A stretch of 64,000 nucleotides of DNA from an uncultured Dermabacter sp. GTDB lineage: Bacteria; Actinomycetota; Actinomycetes; Actinomycetales; Dermabacteraceae. The stretch is from assembly GCA_947252755.1 (NCBI GenBank), contig CAMXWV010000005.1, positions 62,001 to 126,000 of the forward strand, written 5' to 3'. The position numbers were made by a program, and so were the translations under genes. Positions 9,440 through 17,534 of the stretch are shown here, in pieces (within the stretch, counting starts at the first letter, position 1; the number at the start of each line of letters is the position of its first letter). The notes below the pieces were generated by a model that was given only the letters and a program-made list of their open reading frames with translations, had not been told where the DNA came from and made no database searches.

Positions 9440-10585
9440 TCAGGGAAGAGAAAGCATACGCCGCAGAATGCTCCGCTCCACCTCAGCCTCCTGGTCAAAG
9501 CTCAGCTGAGGTGCCGCAGCATCCGACGCGTGCTTGAAGGCGGCAACCTTCTTGGGAGTGAGGGAGCGCAGCGACTCGACAATATCGGCCAGCTCGAAGG
9601 AATCAGAGACCACGCCCAGACCGTGCTCCTTGACGATGCGCACCATCTCCACACTCGGACCGATCGCCACCGCCAGCCGTGCCTGCACGTAGTCGAACAG
9701 CTTGTTCGGCAGCGCCAGCCGGCCGTTGGTGTGCGTGGGCGGCATCCAGAAGACGCCCACGTCATACTGGTTGAGCACGCGCGGCAGCTCCTGCGGGCTG
9801 ACCGCGTCGTGGATTGTGATCCGGGGATCGCCGGCGGCGCGCTCCTCAAGTGAGCGCAGATAGGCACCGCCATCTGCTGCGGGGATCAGGTAGAGGTCCA
9901 GCGTGAACTGTTCGGGCAGCTGGCGGACCGCGTCGATCATCGTCTCCAGGTTCCGACCGTGCACGGCGCCCCCGGAATGGACCAGACGGATCCGATCGCC
10001 ATCCAGTGCTGTGGGGGAGAGGTCCTGAAACGGGGCGGCATTGCGCATCAGCTGCGGGCGAACGCCGTAGGTCTGCTCATACAGCTCCGCGATTCCCTCA
10101 GCCACGGTGGTGGACGCCGCCATCTTCGGCAGATACTCCCTGCACATGTAGTCCATCAGCGGGGCCACCAGCAGCCGCCAGGACAGGATATGTGTGCGCT
10201 CTTCCGGCGCGTATTCGTGCAGGTCCGCCCATACCGGTGCGCCGCGCGCCACCCGATGCGCACAGGCGAGGATCCGCGCCTCGTTCGCAATGACCGCGTC
10301 AAAGGTGCGGTCCTTCAGCGCGGTGAGGATGAACTGCACGCCCGGTGCGCTGAGCTCCGCGGAGCGGAAGCGCCGCAGGGCAAGCTTCGCGACCCCGCTC
10401 GGGGTCTGCGGCAGGGATAGCCGGTCACTGGGCACCTGAATATGCTCATCAGCACCCGCCGGCGTGGGACCGTATCCGATCGTGGTGACCTCCCCGAGCT
10501 CAGCAGCCACACCGATCTGGCGCAGCACGCGCGCATCAGAGGCGATATCGGACAGGGAGATGACCAGAATGCGTGGGCGGGACAT
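9440..10585 (-). CDS. GT4-like glycosyltransferase
   Basis: A 381-residue GT-B type transferase beginning MSRPRILVISLSDIASDARV, with an N-terminal acceptor domain and a C-terminal donor domain containing VHSGGAVHGRNLETMIDAVR and VGVFWMPPTHTNGRLALPNK. The classical EX7E motif is weak, so it may be a divergent member. The ATG at 10585 has no good Shine-Dalgarno, but a promoter-like -10 element (TACACT, 10592-10597) lies 6 bases upstream, which fits a leaderless message. It converges on the DUF6541 gene with only 4 bases between them. Confidence 0.75.
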   Translation of the reverse strand: MSRPRILVISLSDIASDARVLRQIGVAAELGEVTTIGYGPTPAGADEHIQVPSDRLSLPQTPSGVAKLALRRFRSAELSAPGVQFILTALKDRTFDAVIANEARILACAHRVARGAPVWADLHEYAPEERTHILSWRLLVAPLMDYMCREYLPKMAASTTVAEGIAELYEQTYGVRPQLMRNAAPFQDLSPTALDGDRIRLVHSGGAVHGRNLETMIDAVRQLPEQFTLDLYLIPAADGGAYLRSLEERAAGDPRITIHDAVSPQELPRVLNQYDVGVFWMPPTHTNGRLALPNKLFDYVQARLAVAIGPSVEMVRIVKEHGLGVVSDSFELADIVESLRSLTPKKVAAFKHASDAAAPQLSFDQEAEVERSILRRMLSLP

Positions 10586-10591
10586 GGCTTC

Positions 10592-10621
10592 AGTGTAGGG
10601 CGGTGTGACACGCCTTCCCAA
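10592..10621 (-). promoter_or_regulatory. Candidate leaderless promoter of the GT4 gene
   Basis: Read on the minus strand: TTGGGA at 10621-10616, an 18-base spacer, then TACACT at 10597-10592, 6 bases before the ATG at 10585. Transcription would begin at about the start codon. Confidence 0.45.
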
Positions 10622-10662
10622 CGCGGCGCCCGAATGAGTCGGTCAAGCGCACCCCGGTCTCT

Positions 10663-10668
10663 TAGAAT
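10663..10668 (+). promoter_or_regulatory. Candidate -10 element for the epimerase gene
   Basis: TAGAAT fits the actinobacterial TAnnnT -10 pattern. The -35 region (GGTCAA near 10641) is poor. A start site near 10675 would give a leader of about 20 bases that contains the AAAGGAA at 10684-10690. Confidence 0.5.
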
Positions 10669-10694
10669 GTCCGGTAGCCGAGCAAAGGAACACC

Positions 10695-11765
10695 GTGAAG
10701 ATCCTGTCAGTTGTGGGTGCACGCCCGCAGTTCGTGAAACTCGCCGCCGTTGCCCGCGCGGCTTCAGCAGCCGAAGGTGTGGAGCACGTGATCGTGCACA
10801 CCGGTCAGCACTATGACGAGGCGATGAGCGACGCCTTCTTTGACCTGCTGCACATTCCCGCTCCGGACGTGAACCTCCAGGTGGGCTCCGGCAGCCACGG
10901 CCGCCAGACAGGTGCGATGCTTGCGGCAATGGATGCGGTCCTCGAAGAGCACCGGCCGGACTGGGTGCTCGTGTACGGAGATACGAACTCCACCCTCGCC
11001 GGCACGCTCTCCGCGGTGAAGATGCACATCAGCGTGGCGCATCTCGAAGCCGGTCTGCGTTCCTTCAACCGGCGCATGCCCGAAGAGCACAATCGGGTGA
11101 TGACCGACCACGCCGCTGACCTGCTGCTCGCACCCACCGAGGTGGCGCGTGAGCACCTCGCCGCCGAAGGCCTCGCTGAGCGAACCGTTGTGGTGGGCGA
11201 TGTGATGACGGACGTCTGCTACAGCGTGGCCGAGTCCGTGAAGGGAAAGCCGCTTCGCCTGCCGGCGGCGATTGACTCGTCTCAGCCGTTCGGCGTGGCT
11301 ACCCTGCACCGCGCGGACACCACCGATGATGCGGACTACCTGCGCGCCGTCATCGCCGAGCTGCAGCAGCTGGAGCTGCCGGTAGCGCTGTTCGCCCACC
11401 CGCGACTGCGCACCAAAGCCGCCGAGGCGGGCATTGAGCTCGCCGGCGGTTCGCTGCACGTGGAGGAGCCGCTTGCATACCCGGACCTGATGAACGCGCT
11501 GCAGCATGCGTCGGCCGTGATCACCGACTCCGGCGGCCTGCAGAAGGAGGCGTACCTGCTGGGCGCGCCCTGCACCACCCTGCGCACCGAAACCGAGTGG
11601 GTGGAGACCCTGCGGGGGGACTGGAACGTGCTGGCACCCACCCCGGATCAGATCCGCGATGCTGTGATGCGCCCCCGTCCCACGGCGGAGCGCCCCGCCT
11701 ACTACGGTGATGGCACCGCTTCCGAGCAGGTCATCCGCACCCTGCAGGAGTGGATGTCCGCGTGA
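10695..11765 (+). CDS. UDP-GlcNAc 2-epimerase family enzyme (WbpI/WecB type)
   Basis: A 356-residue non-hydrolysing epimerase of the WecB fold: GARPQFVKLAAVARA (residues 7-21), HTGQHYDEAMSDAFF, VYGDTNSTLAG, HLEAGLRSFNRRMPEEHNR and ITDSGGLQKEAYLLGAP. The family inverts C2 through a 2-acetamidoglucal intermediate in the cytosol. Because the window also carries WbpA-, B-, D- and E-like genes, the likely substrate is UDP-2,3-diacetamido-glucuronate, giving the manno form (the WbpI role); ordinary UDP-GlcNAc to UDP-ManNAc conversion is the alternative. The GTG start follows AAAGGAA by 4 bases. It is coupled to the next GT4 gene by a GTGA overlap. Confidence 0.87.
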   Translation: MKILSVVGARPQFVKLAAVARAASAAEGVEHVIVHTGQHYDEAMSDAFFDLLHIPAPDVNLQVGSGSHGRQTGAMLAAMDAVLEEHRPDWVLVYGDTNSTLAGTLSAVKMHISVAHLEAGLRSFNRRMPEEHNRVMTDHAADLLLAPTEVAREHLAAEGLAERTVVVGDVMTDVCYSVAESVKGKPLRLPAAIDSSQPFGVATLHRADTTDDADYLRAVIAELQQLELPVALFAHPRLRTKAAEAGIELAGGSLHVEEPLAYPDLMNALQHASAVITDSGGLQKEAYLLGAPCTTLRTETEWVETLRGDWNVLAPTPDQIRDAVMRPRPTAERPAYYGDGTASEQVIRTLQEWMSA

Positions 11766-12946
11766 GCCGCCCCACCGCGGTCCTGATCGGCACCCGAGTG
11801 TTCACCCCGGAGCCGATTCCCGCCGCCTTCCGACAGGAAGCGCTCGCCCTCGCACTGGAGAGCGTGGGGGCGGATGTCACGGTGCTGACCACCGTGCCCC
11901 CTTCGGGAACACAGGGCGCCGCTGCCGCCCAACGGGTGAAGCGCTTCCCGGTGAAGCGGGACTCGATGGGACAGGTGCGCGGCTATGCCTCTTACATGTC
12001 CTTTGACATTCCGCTGTTCCTGCGGATCCTGCTGGCACGCCGCGTTGACGCGGTGGTGGCCGAACCCCCGCCCACCACGGGCCTGTTCGCCCTGGTTGCT
12101 GCGACCATTCGCCGCGCACCGCTCATCTTCTACGCCGCGGATGTGTGGAGTGACGCCGCTGAATCGGTGGGCGGAGTGCCGCGCTTCGTGCTGCGTGCTG
12201 TGCGCTGGATGGAGACCACGGTGTGGAAGCGATCCGCCGCGGTGCTCACCATCTCCCCGGGAGTTCAGAAGCGCCTGGAGGAGCTGGTGGGACCACGAGG
12301 CAGCTTCCACATGATCGGCAATGGCGTGGACACCGACGTGTTCACCCCTGACGGGCCGCTCGCTGACGACCGCCCCTCAACGCCATATTTCCTGTACGCG
12401 GGCACAGTCTCCGAATGGCAAGGCGCGGACGTGCTGGTGGAAGGGTTCGCCCAGCTCGCTGACACGCACCCGGAGGCGCAGTTCATCTTCTTCTCCGAAG
12501 GAACCGGTCGGGATGAGCTCGAAGCGATGGTGACCGAGCGGGGAATCGCGGGCGTTCAGTTCCGCGGACGAGCTCCCGCATCCGTCGTCGCCGCCTCTAT
12601 GCGCGGTGCTGCAGCCGGGGTCAGCTCCATTACGCCGGGGCTCGGCTACGAATTCGCGCTGCCCACGAAAATGTACGCGGCCAGCGCCTGCGGCACCCCG
12701 ATCATCCACGCGGGAGAGGGCGCAGCGAACGAACTCGTCTCCGGCAACTCCCTGGGCTGGGCAGTGGAGTACACGCCGGATGCGGTGGCCGCCGCTATGC
12801 GTGCCGCGCTTGACGGCGACCGACCCACCCGGGAGCATCTGCGCGCCTGGACAGAGAAGCATGCGAGCCTGCGCGGCTGCGCTCGAAAAGGCGCCGAAGC
12901 AGTGCTGCGAGCCGTGCGCGAGCAGAAGCAGCGGCGCGGCCGCTGA
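11762..12946 (+). CDS. GT4 family glycosyltransferase
   Basis: A 394-residue GT-B enzyme. The donor domain has YFLYAGTVSEWQGADVLVEG and FRGRAPASVVAASMRGAAAG; the usual E-rich motif is replaced by LGYEFALPTKMYAASACGTP, a form seen in transferases of aminosugar or uronate residues. I chose the GTG at 11762, which forms a GTGA overlap with the epimerase stop, over the GTG 12 bases upstream. Coupling to the epimerase suggests it uses the epimerised nucleotide sugar as donor; that is inference. It converges on the second DUF6541 gene with 8 bases between them. Confidence 0.83.
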   Translation: MSRPTAVLIGTRVFTPEPIPAAFRQEALALALESVGADVTVLTTVPPSGTQGAAAAQRVKRFPVKRDSMGQVRGYASYMSFDIPLFLRILLARRVDAVVAEPPPTTGLFALVAATIRRAPLIFYAADVWSDAAESVGGVPRFVLRAVRWMETTVWKRSAAVLTISPGVQKRLEELVGPRGSFHMIGNGVDTDVFTPDGPLADDRPSTPYFLYAGTVSEWQGADVLVEGFAQLADTHPEAQFIFFSEGTGRDELEAMVTERGIAGVQFRGRAPASVVAASMRGAAAGVSSITPGLGYEFALPTKMYAASACGTPIIHAGEGAANELVSGNSLGWAVEYTPDAVAAAMRAALDGDRPTREHLRAWTEKHASLRGCARKGAEAVLRAVREQKQRRGR

Positions 12947-12954
12947 GACTCCCC

Positions 12955-14895
12955 TCAGGGGGTGCAGGTCAGCTCCACCAGCGCTGAATGCGGAGTCTGC
13001 GCGAGCACTCGGTGGTAAGGGCCGATCTCGATGCTGCGCAGCGGGTTGAAGAACTCTGAGTGATTGTAGGCGCGCCGATCGATGTAGAGGTAGCGGATGT
13101 GGTTGTCCCGCAGCCACTGGCAGGACTCGATGGACCGCGAGGATGCCTCGGCAGCGGCGATCACCCGCCGATTCTCCGGCCGCTGCGCCATCCCCAGCAC
13201 CGGGAAGTAGACCGGCTGGCCAGCGATGCCGTACAGGTGCGCGCCGCCGCTGAATGGGCTCGCCAGCAGAATCGATGACCGATCCAGCTCCGGTGCCGCG
13301 GCCCGCAGCATCTGCAGCTCCTCCTCATCGAAATAGCGTGGTCGGCTCTGGTCGGAGAGGTCGAAGTTGAGGCGGGCATTGCTGACCCGCGTGGGCACGC
13401 TCAGTCCGGTCAGCACCAGTGAGGCGATCAGAACCAGCGGCAGCGCCCAGCGACGCACACTGCCCCGCGCCGCCAGCGCCCCGAGCCCCGCAGGCAGCAG
13501 CGCCACCATGAGCATGGTCAGGAACATCGAGATCCGGTCCTGCCCGCGGTACCACACGCTTGACAGGTGAAGGGTCGAGTCGATCGCAGAATCCCAGTAG
13601 AGCACGAACGTCACCGCGAGCATCGCCGGCACCGCCCACGCACCGCGGCTGATGTGACGCGCCAGCCCAAGCCATGCCAGGCCTGCCAGCAGCGCACCGA
13701 GCGCCATCGGCCACACGGTGAGCAGACCGAACACCATCTCGACGAACGCCTGCCCGGGGGTGACCACCAGTCCGCCCACATAGCTGCCAGGGTCGATCGC
13801 GGCTCGACCACTGAGCACGAACAGGTACGGCAGGGCACACGCCACCGGGACGGCAGCCACCTCAAGTGTCCGCAGGCGCGGGCCACGGCGGCTGATCAGA
13901 TCAGCAGCCATGCCGGCGCCGCCGATCAGCAGCAGGTAGATCACCGCGTTCGGATGGGTGATGCCGATGCCGACCAGGATCAGACCGGCGGCCAGCACAC
14001 CGAGCAGAACGGGAGCGGACAGCAGCGGCACCACCCGGGCGCGCAGCAGCGACCACAGCAGGATCCCCACCGCGAGCGCACCGGGCAGCATCGCCGCTGC
14101 CACCAGGTTCGACACGGGGGAGAGGTGCACCCATTCATTGAGCGGGGCCGCCGGTGCCAGAGCAGCGGCGATGCCGGCAGCCACCGGAGCCCAGGAGGTG
14201 CGGGGGCTCAGTACCCGTGCCAGCACCATGGAGCCGTGCACGAACGGCACCACCGCCAGCGTCATCGCCGACGCGTTCAGCACGATCGGAATGTCCGCAA
14301 GGGGGATGATGCCGGCGATGTCGTGGTATCCCGCCGGATAGAAACGAGGTTCGTCCACCGTCCAGCTCAGCGATCCCAGGTGAAGAGTGGAGCCATCGCC
14401 GCTCAGACGCACCTGTTGCAGAGCCTGTAGGTGGTAGAGCGCATCCCAGCGCTGAAGAAACGCTCCCGGCTCCCCCATCACCAGCAGAATCGGCATCACG
14501 GCGACCGCCACGGCTGCGGCGATCACCAGCAGGGAGCGGCTTCGGTGCGGAAGCAGGCGCGGCAGCTCGGGCACAGTGGCAGCGCGTCTGATCCGTGTGC
14601 GGTTGTGGGAGGTGTTGCGGCTGGCTTCAGCGCGCCGCAGCAGCTGCTGAGCGCCCGCAAGAACCGCGGTGATCAGCCCGGCGAACAGCAGCAGAGTCCA
14701 CCACCGCCACGGCACGGTGAGCATCGCGGCAAGGATTGCGCCGATGCCGGCGATCCCGGCGCTCGCTGCGGGCGCAGCCGCTAGTGAGGCGGTGCGAGTC
14801 AGCGCGAGCCCGCAGCGCAGAACCGCAAAGCCTGGTCCGTAGGCGAGGGCGAGCGCCCACGCCACGGACCAGGCGAAGTGGATCCAGTCAGTCAC
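12955..14895 (-). CDS. Second DUF6541-type polytopic membrane protein
   Basis: A 646-residue paralogue of the protein at 7300-9435: N-terminal WALALAYGPGFAVLRCGLAL, about 12 membrane helices, loop residues LQRWDALYHLQALQQVRLSG matching the VDPMYHYNGL region of the paralogue, and a C-terminal soluble domain of roughly 130 residues ending HSALVELTCTP. It starts at GTG 14895 and overlaps the DUF2304 stop by 8 bases. The role is unknown; GT-C-like topology and the neighbours suggest transfer or polymerisation of lipid-linked sugar on the outer face. The two copies may serve the two glycans of this locus. Confidence 0.72.
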   Translation of the reverse strand: MTDWIHFAWSVAWALALAYGPGFAVLRCGLALTRTASLAAAPAASAGIAGIGAILAAMLTVPWRWWTLLLFAGLITAVLAGAQQLLRRAEASRNTSHNRTRIRRAATVPELPRLLPHRSRSLLVIAAAVAVAVMPILLVMGEPGAFLQRWDALYHLQALQQVRLSGDGSTLHLGSLSWTVDEPRFYPAGYHDIAGIIPLADIPIVLNASAMTLAVVPFVHGSMVLARVLSPRTSWAPVAAGIAAALAPAAPLNEWVHLSPVSNLVAAAMLPGALAVGILLWSLLRARVVPLLSAPVLLGVLAAGLILVGIGITHPNAVIYLLLIGGAGMAADLISRRGPRLRTLEVAAVPVACALPYLFVLSGRAAIDPGSYVGGLVVTPGQAFVEMVFGLLTVWPMALGALLAGLAWLGLARHISRGAWAVPAMLAVTFVLYWDSAIDSTLHLSSVWYRGQDRISMFLTMLMVALLPAGLGALAARGSVRRWALPLVLIASLVLTGLSVPTRVSNARLNFDLSDQSRPRYFDEEELQMLRAAAPELDRSSILLASPFSGGAHLYGIAGQPVYFPVLGMAQRPENRRVIAAAEASSRSIESCQWLRDNHIRYLYIDRRAYNHSEFFNPLRSIEIGPYHRVLAQTPHSALVELTCTP

Positions 14896-15331
14896 CGTGC
14901 GGCGGCAGGGTGGAGGCGGCGCGCACCTGCTCGGGCGGGCGTGCCTCGTCGATTGCGAGACGGCGGGCCAGGTAGGTGGTGCGCTTCTCCGCGTTCTTCG
15001 TGCGTGCTTCCTGCAGCGCGATCATGCCAAGCAGCACCACCACGGTGGCGTAGAGCAGCAGATCCGCGCCGCGGCCCACACCCACGAATTGCGCTACCTT
15101 CGTTAGAATCGTGGGGAACAGCACGGTGGCCACGGCGAACAGGGCGAACAGGATGATCAGCATCCGCCGCACTGCGAGCTGCTTTGCGCCGCGCTTGACG
15201 AACAGCCACGCGGTGATGCCGAGGATCCCGGCGATCAGCAGCAGCTGGATGATGAACGCGCGGTTGGCGAACGCGGAGCCGGTGCTGATGGCCAGAGGGT
15301 CAGCGGCAAGGATTCCGAGCGAGGTCAGCAT
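14888..15331 (-). CDS. DUF2304 membrane protein
   Basis: A 147-residue protein with three hydrophobic segments (near residues 24-42, 57-75 and 85-105), the characteristic GVGRGADLLLYATVVVLLGM and a charged tail rich in Arg and Glu. DUF2304 proteins usually sit beside dolichol/polyprenyl-phosphate GT2 enzymes and are thought to help membrane attachment or sugar-phosphate lipid flipping; the role is not established. The matching GT2 lies at 16824-17507 on the other strand. I chose the ATG at 15331, one base after the stop of the dehydrogenase gene, over an upstream in-frame start lying inside that gene. Confidence 0.75.
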   Translation of the reverse strand: MLTSLGILAADPLAISTGSAFANRAFIIQLLLIAGILGITAWLFVKRGAKQLAVRRMLIILFALFAVATVLFPTILTKVAQFVGVGRGADLLLYATVVVLLGMIALQEARTKNAEKRTTYLARRLAIDEARPPEQVRAASTLPPHGD

Positions 15332-15332
15332 G

Positions 15333-16652
15333 TCAGGCGTCTTTCGGCTTCGCGGTCTGTTCGCCGTCGCCGAGCACAATGCGGGGAGTTCCGGTCCAGT
15401 TCTCACCTGTGGTGATATTGCGGCCGTCTACCACGAGCTTCACGCCGGGCACGGTGGCGGCCGTGTAGTCACGGTATTCCGGGTGATTGGTCTGCACTAC
15501 CACCAGATCCGCAGCATCGCCTTCATGCCATGCCGTCCAGCCGAATGCCGCCAGCTCCTCATCGGAGTAGAACGGGTCGTGCACGAGCACGGTGGCTCCG
15601 CGCTTCTCCAGCTCCTCAACCGTGGGGAACACTCCGGAGAACGCGGTCTCTTTCACACCTGCACGGTAGGAGGCGCCCAGCACCACCGCAGTGAGGCCCT
15701 TCAGGCTGCCCAGCAGTCCCTCAGCGCGCTCCACCAGGGAGGCGGGGACTGACGCGTTCAGCATGCGGGCGGTGCGCACGGTCTGCGCGTTCGGGTCTCC
15801 TGCCAGGTAGAGGCGGGGGTATACGGGGATGCAGTGGCCTCCCACGGCGATGCCCGGCTGATGGATGTGCGAGTAGGGCTGGGAGTTCGAGGCTTCGATC
15901 ACCTTGTACACGTCGATGCCGTTGTCCTGCGCGTAGAGCGCGAACTCGTTCGCCAGGCCGATGTTCACATCCCGGTAGGTGGTCTCAGCCAGCTTCGCGA
16001 GCTCGGATGCCTCGGCGGAGCCGAGATCCCAGACGCCGTTCGGCTTCGGCAGATCCGGGCGCTCATCGAACTGCAGCGCGGACTCGTAGAACTCGCGGGC
16101 GCGCTGTGCGCCCTCCTCGTTCAGCGCACCGATCAGCTTCGGGTATTTGCGCAGATCCTCGAAGACGCGGCCGGTCAGCACCCGTTCCGGGGAGAATACG
16201 GCGAAGAAGTCCGTGCCCTCCTTGAGGCCGGAGATCTTCTCGATCGCGGGAACGAACCGGTTGCGCAGTGTCCCCACCGGCAGGGTGGTCTCGTAGGAGA
16301 CGAGGGTGCCGGGAGTCAGATGCTGTGCGAGGGACTCGGTGGCGGCATCCATCCAGGTGAAGTCCGGCTCCCAGGTTTCGTCATTGACGAACAGCGGCAC
16401 CACGATCACGATCGCATCTGCGCCGGGGATCGCGTCGGCATAATCGGTGGTGGCGCGCAGCCGGCCCGCAGGCACAAGCTCCTCGAGCTTCTCCTGCAGG
16501 TGGGCTTCGCCCGGGAACGGCTCCTTGGCCTGGTTGATGAGGTCCACCTGCTGCTGGTTCACGTCAACGCCGATGACCTCGTGGCCGCTGTCAGCGAACT
16601 GGACTGCGAGCGGGAGGCCGATCTTTCCCATGGCAACAACGGCTGTCTTCAC
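15333..16652 (-). CDS. WbpA-like UDP-N-acetylglucosamine 6-dehydrogenase
   Basis: A 439-residue nucleotide-sugar dehydrogenase. It has an N-terminal NAD domain (VAMGKIGLPLAVQFADSG, ending with the acidic VIGVDVN), the FSPERVLTGR signature near residue 154 and the catalytic cysteine Cys274 in GGHCIPVYPR. This oxidises the C6 hydroxyl of a UDP-HexNAc to a carboxylate with two NAD+. UDP-GlcNAc is the probable substrate because WbpB/E/D-like genes are present; UDP-ManNAc dehydrogenase (WecC) is the alternative. GTG start at 16652. It is first in a minus-strand operon with DUF2304 and DUF6541. Confidence 0.87.
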   Translation of the reverse strand: MKTAVVAMGKIGLPLAVQFADSGHEVIGVDVNQQQVDLINQAKEPFPGEAHLQEKLEELVPAGRLRATTDYADAIPGADAIVIVVPLFVNDETWEPDFTWMDAATESLAQHLTPGTLVSYETTLPVGTLRNRFVPAIEKISGLKEGTDFFAVFSPERVLTGRVFEDLRKYPKLIGALNEEGAQRAREFYESALQFDERPDLPKPNGVWDLGSAEASELAKLAETTYRDVNIGLANEFALYAQDNGIDVYKVIEASNSQPYSHIHQPGIAVGGHCIPVYPRLYLAGDPNAQTVRTARMLNASVPASLVERAEGLLGSLKGLTAVVLGASYRAGVKETAFSGVFPTVEELEKRGATVLVHDPFYSDEELAAFGWTAWHEGDAADLVVVQTNHPEYRDYTAATVPGVKLVVDGRNITTGENWTGTPRIVLGDGEQTAKPKDA

Positions 16653-16823
16653 GTTCTCTTCTTCCTCGCGTTCGATGCGAACCTGGCCACCACGGACCGG
16701 TCGCGACCTCGTATTGGATCGTATTCAGGGTATCCTCCCAGGGGTGGGAAGGACCGCCTCTGGCTCACTATTTCTCTGTGAGCTGTGGTCTGCACCGCAC
16801 CAATTCCGACTGAGAGGACTGAC

Positions 16824-17507
16824 ATGGGCCACGACCCCGCCGAGGATTCGACCTGGTTCGTGATCCCTCTGTTCAATGAGGGCCCGGTCATCCACGATGT
16901 TGTCAAAGCGCTGCGCGAACGCTACCCGCTGGTGGTGTGCGTGGATGATGGCAGTCAGGATGACTCCGCTGCGGAAGCGGAGCGCGCCGGAGCGGTTGTG
17001 GTGCGCCACCCGTACAACATGGGCCAGGGCGCTGCGATCAAGACCGGCATCGACTATGCCCGCACAGACCCGCAGATGCAGCAGGTGGTGACGTTCGACG
17101 CGGACGGCCAGCACCAGGTGGATGATGCGGCCCTGATGATCCGCTCCCTGCACGAGCACGGTGTGGACGTGGTGCTCGGCTCCCGCTTCCTCGACTCCCG
17201 CACCAAACCCGGGCTGCTCAAGCGGATCGTGCTGAAGGGCGCGATCAAGTATGAGAACCTCACCACCGGAGTGAAGCTGACCGACGCGCACAACGGTCTG
17301 CGGGTGCTGTCCCGGCATGCGTGCGATGCGATCAGCATTGAGCAGAACCGGATGGCGCACGCCAGTGAGATCGTGGCGGAGATCCGCCGCAAGGGCCTCA
17401 CCTGGCGCGAAGAGCCGGTGCACATCCTGTACACGGACTATTCGAAGGCCAAGGGCCAATCAGTGCTGAACTCGATCAATATCGTGATCGACATGCTCTT
17501 CCGCTGA
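16824..17507 (+). CDS. GT2 polyprenyl-phosphate-sugar synthase-like glycosyltransferase
   Basis: A 227-residue GT-A enzyme of the dolichol-phosphate mannose synthase type. It has VVCVDDGSQDDS near residue 35, HPYNMGQGAAIKTGIDYA and TFDADGQHQVDD carrying the DXD motif, and no C-terminal membrane helices. Such enzymes make polyprenyl-phosphate sugars used by outer-face GT-C transferases, which fits the DUF2304 and DUF6541 proteins next door. The ATG at 16824 follows GAGAGGA (16812-16818) by 5 bases and is preferred to an in-frame start 39 bases earlier. It is divergent from the dehydrogenase; the 171-base gap between them shows no clear promoter. Confidence 0.84.
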   Translation: MGHDPAEDSTWFVIPLFNEGPVIHDVVKALRERYPLVVCVDDGSQDDSAAEAERAGAVVVRHPYNMGQGAAIKTGIDYARTDPQMQQVVTFDADGQHQVDDAALMIRSLHEHGVDVVLGSRFLDSRTKPGLLKRIVLKGAIKYENLTTGVKLTDAHNGLRVLSRHACDAISIEQNRMAHASEIVAEIRRKGLTWREEPVHILYTDYSKAKGQSVLNSINIVIDMLFR

Positions 17508-17534
17508 GCCCCTGCAGCACACCGCGTCAACCGC

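Noticed and set aside
15834..16781. A long plus-strand open frame opposite the UDP-GlcNAc dehydrogenase
   Set aside because: The minus-strand protein has the NAD motif and catalytic Cys; the plus-strand frame has no motif and odd composition.
16653..16823. A strong divergent promoter between the dehydrogenase and GT2 genes
   Set aside because: TTGGAT and TATCCT occur but are only 11 bases apart, and no correctly spaced pair was found on either strand.
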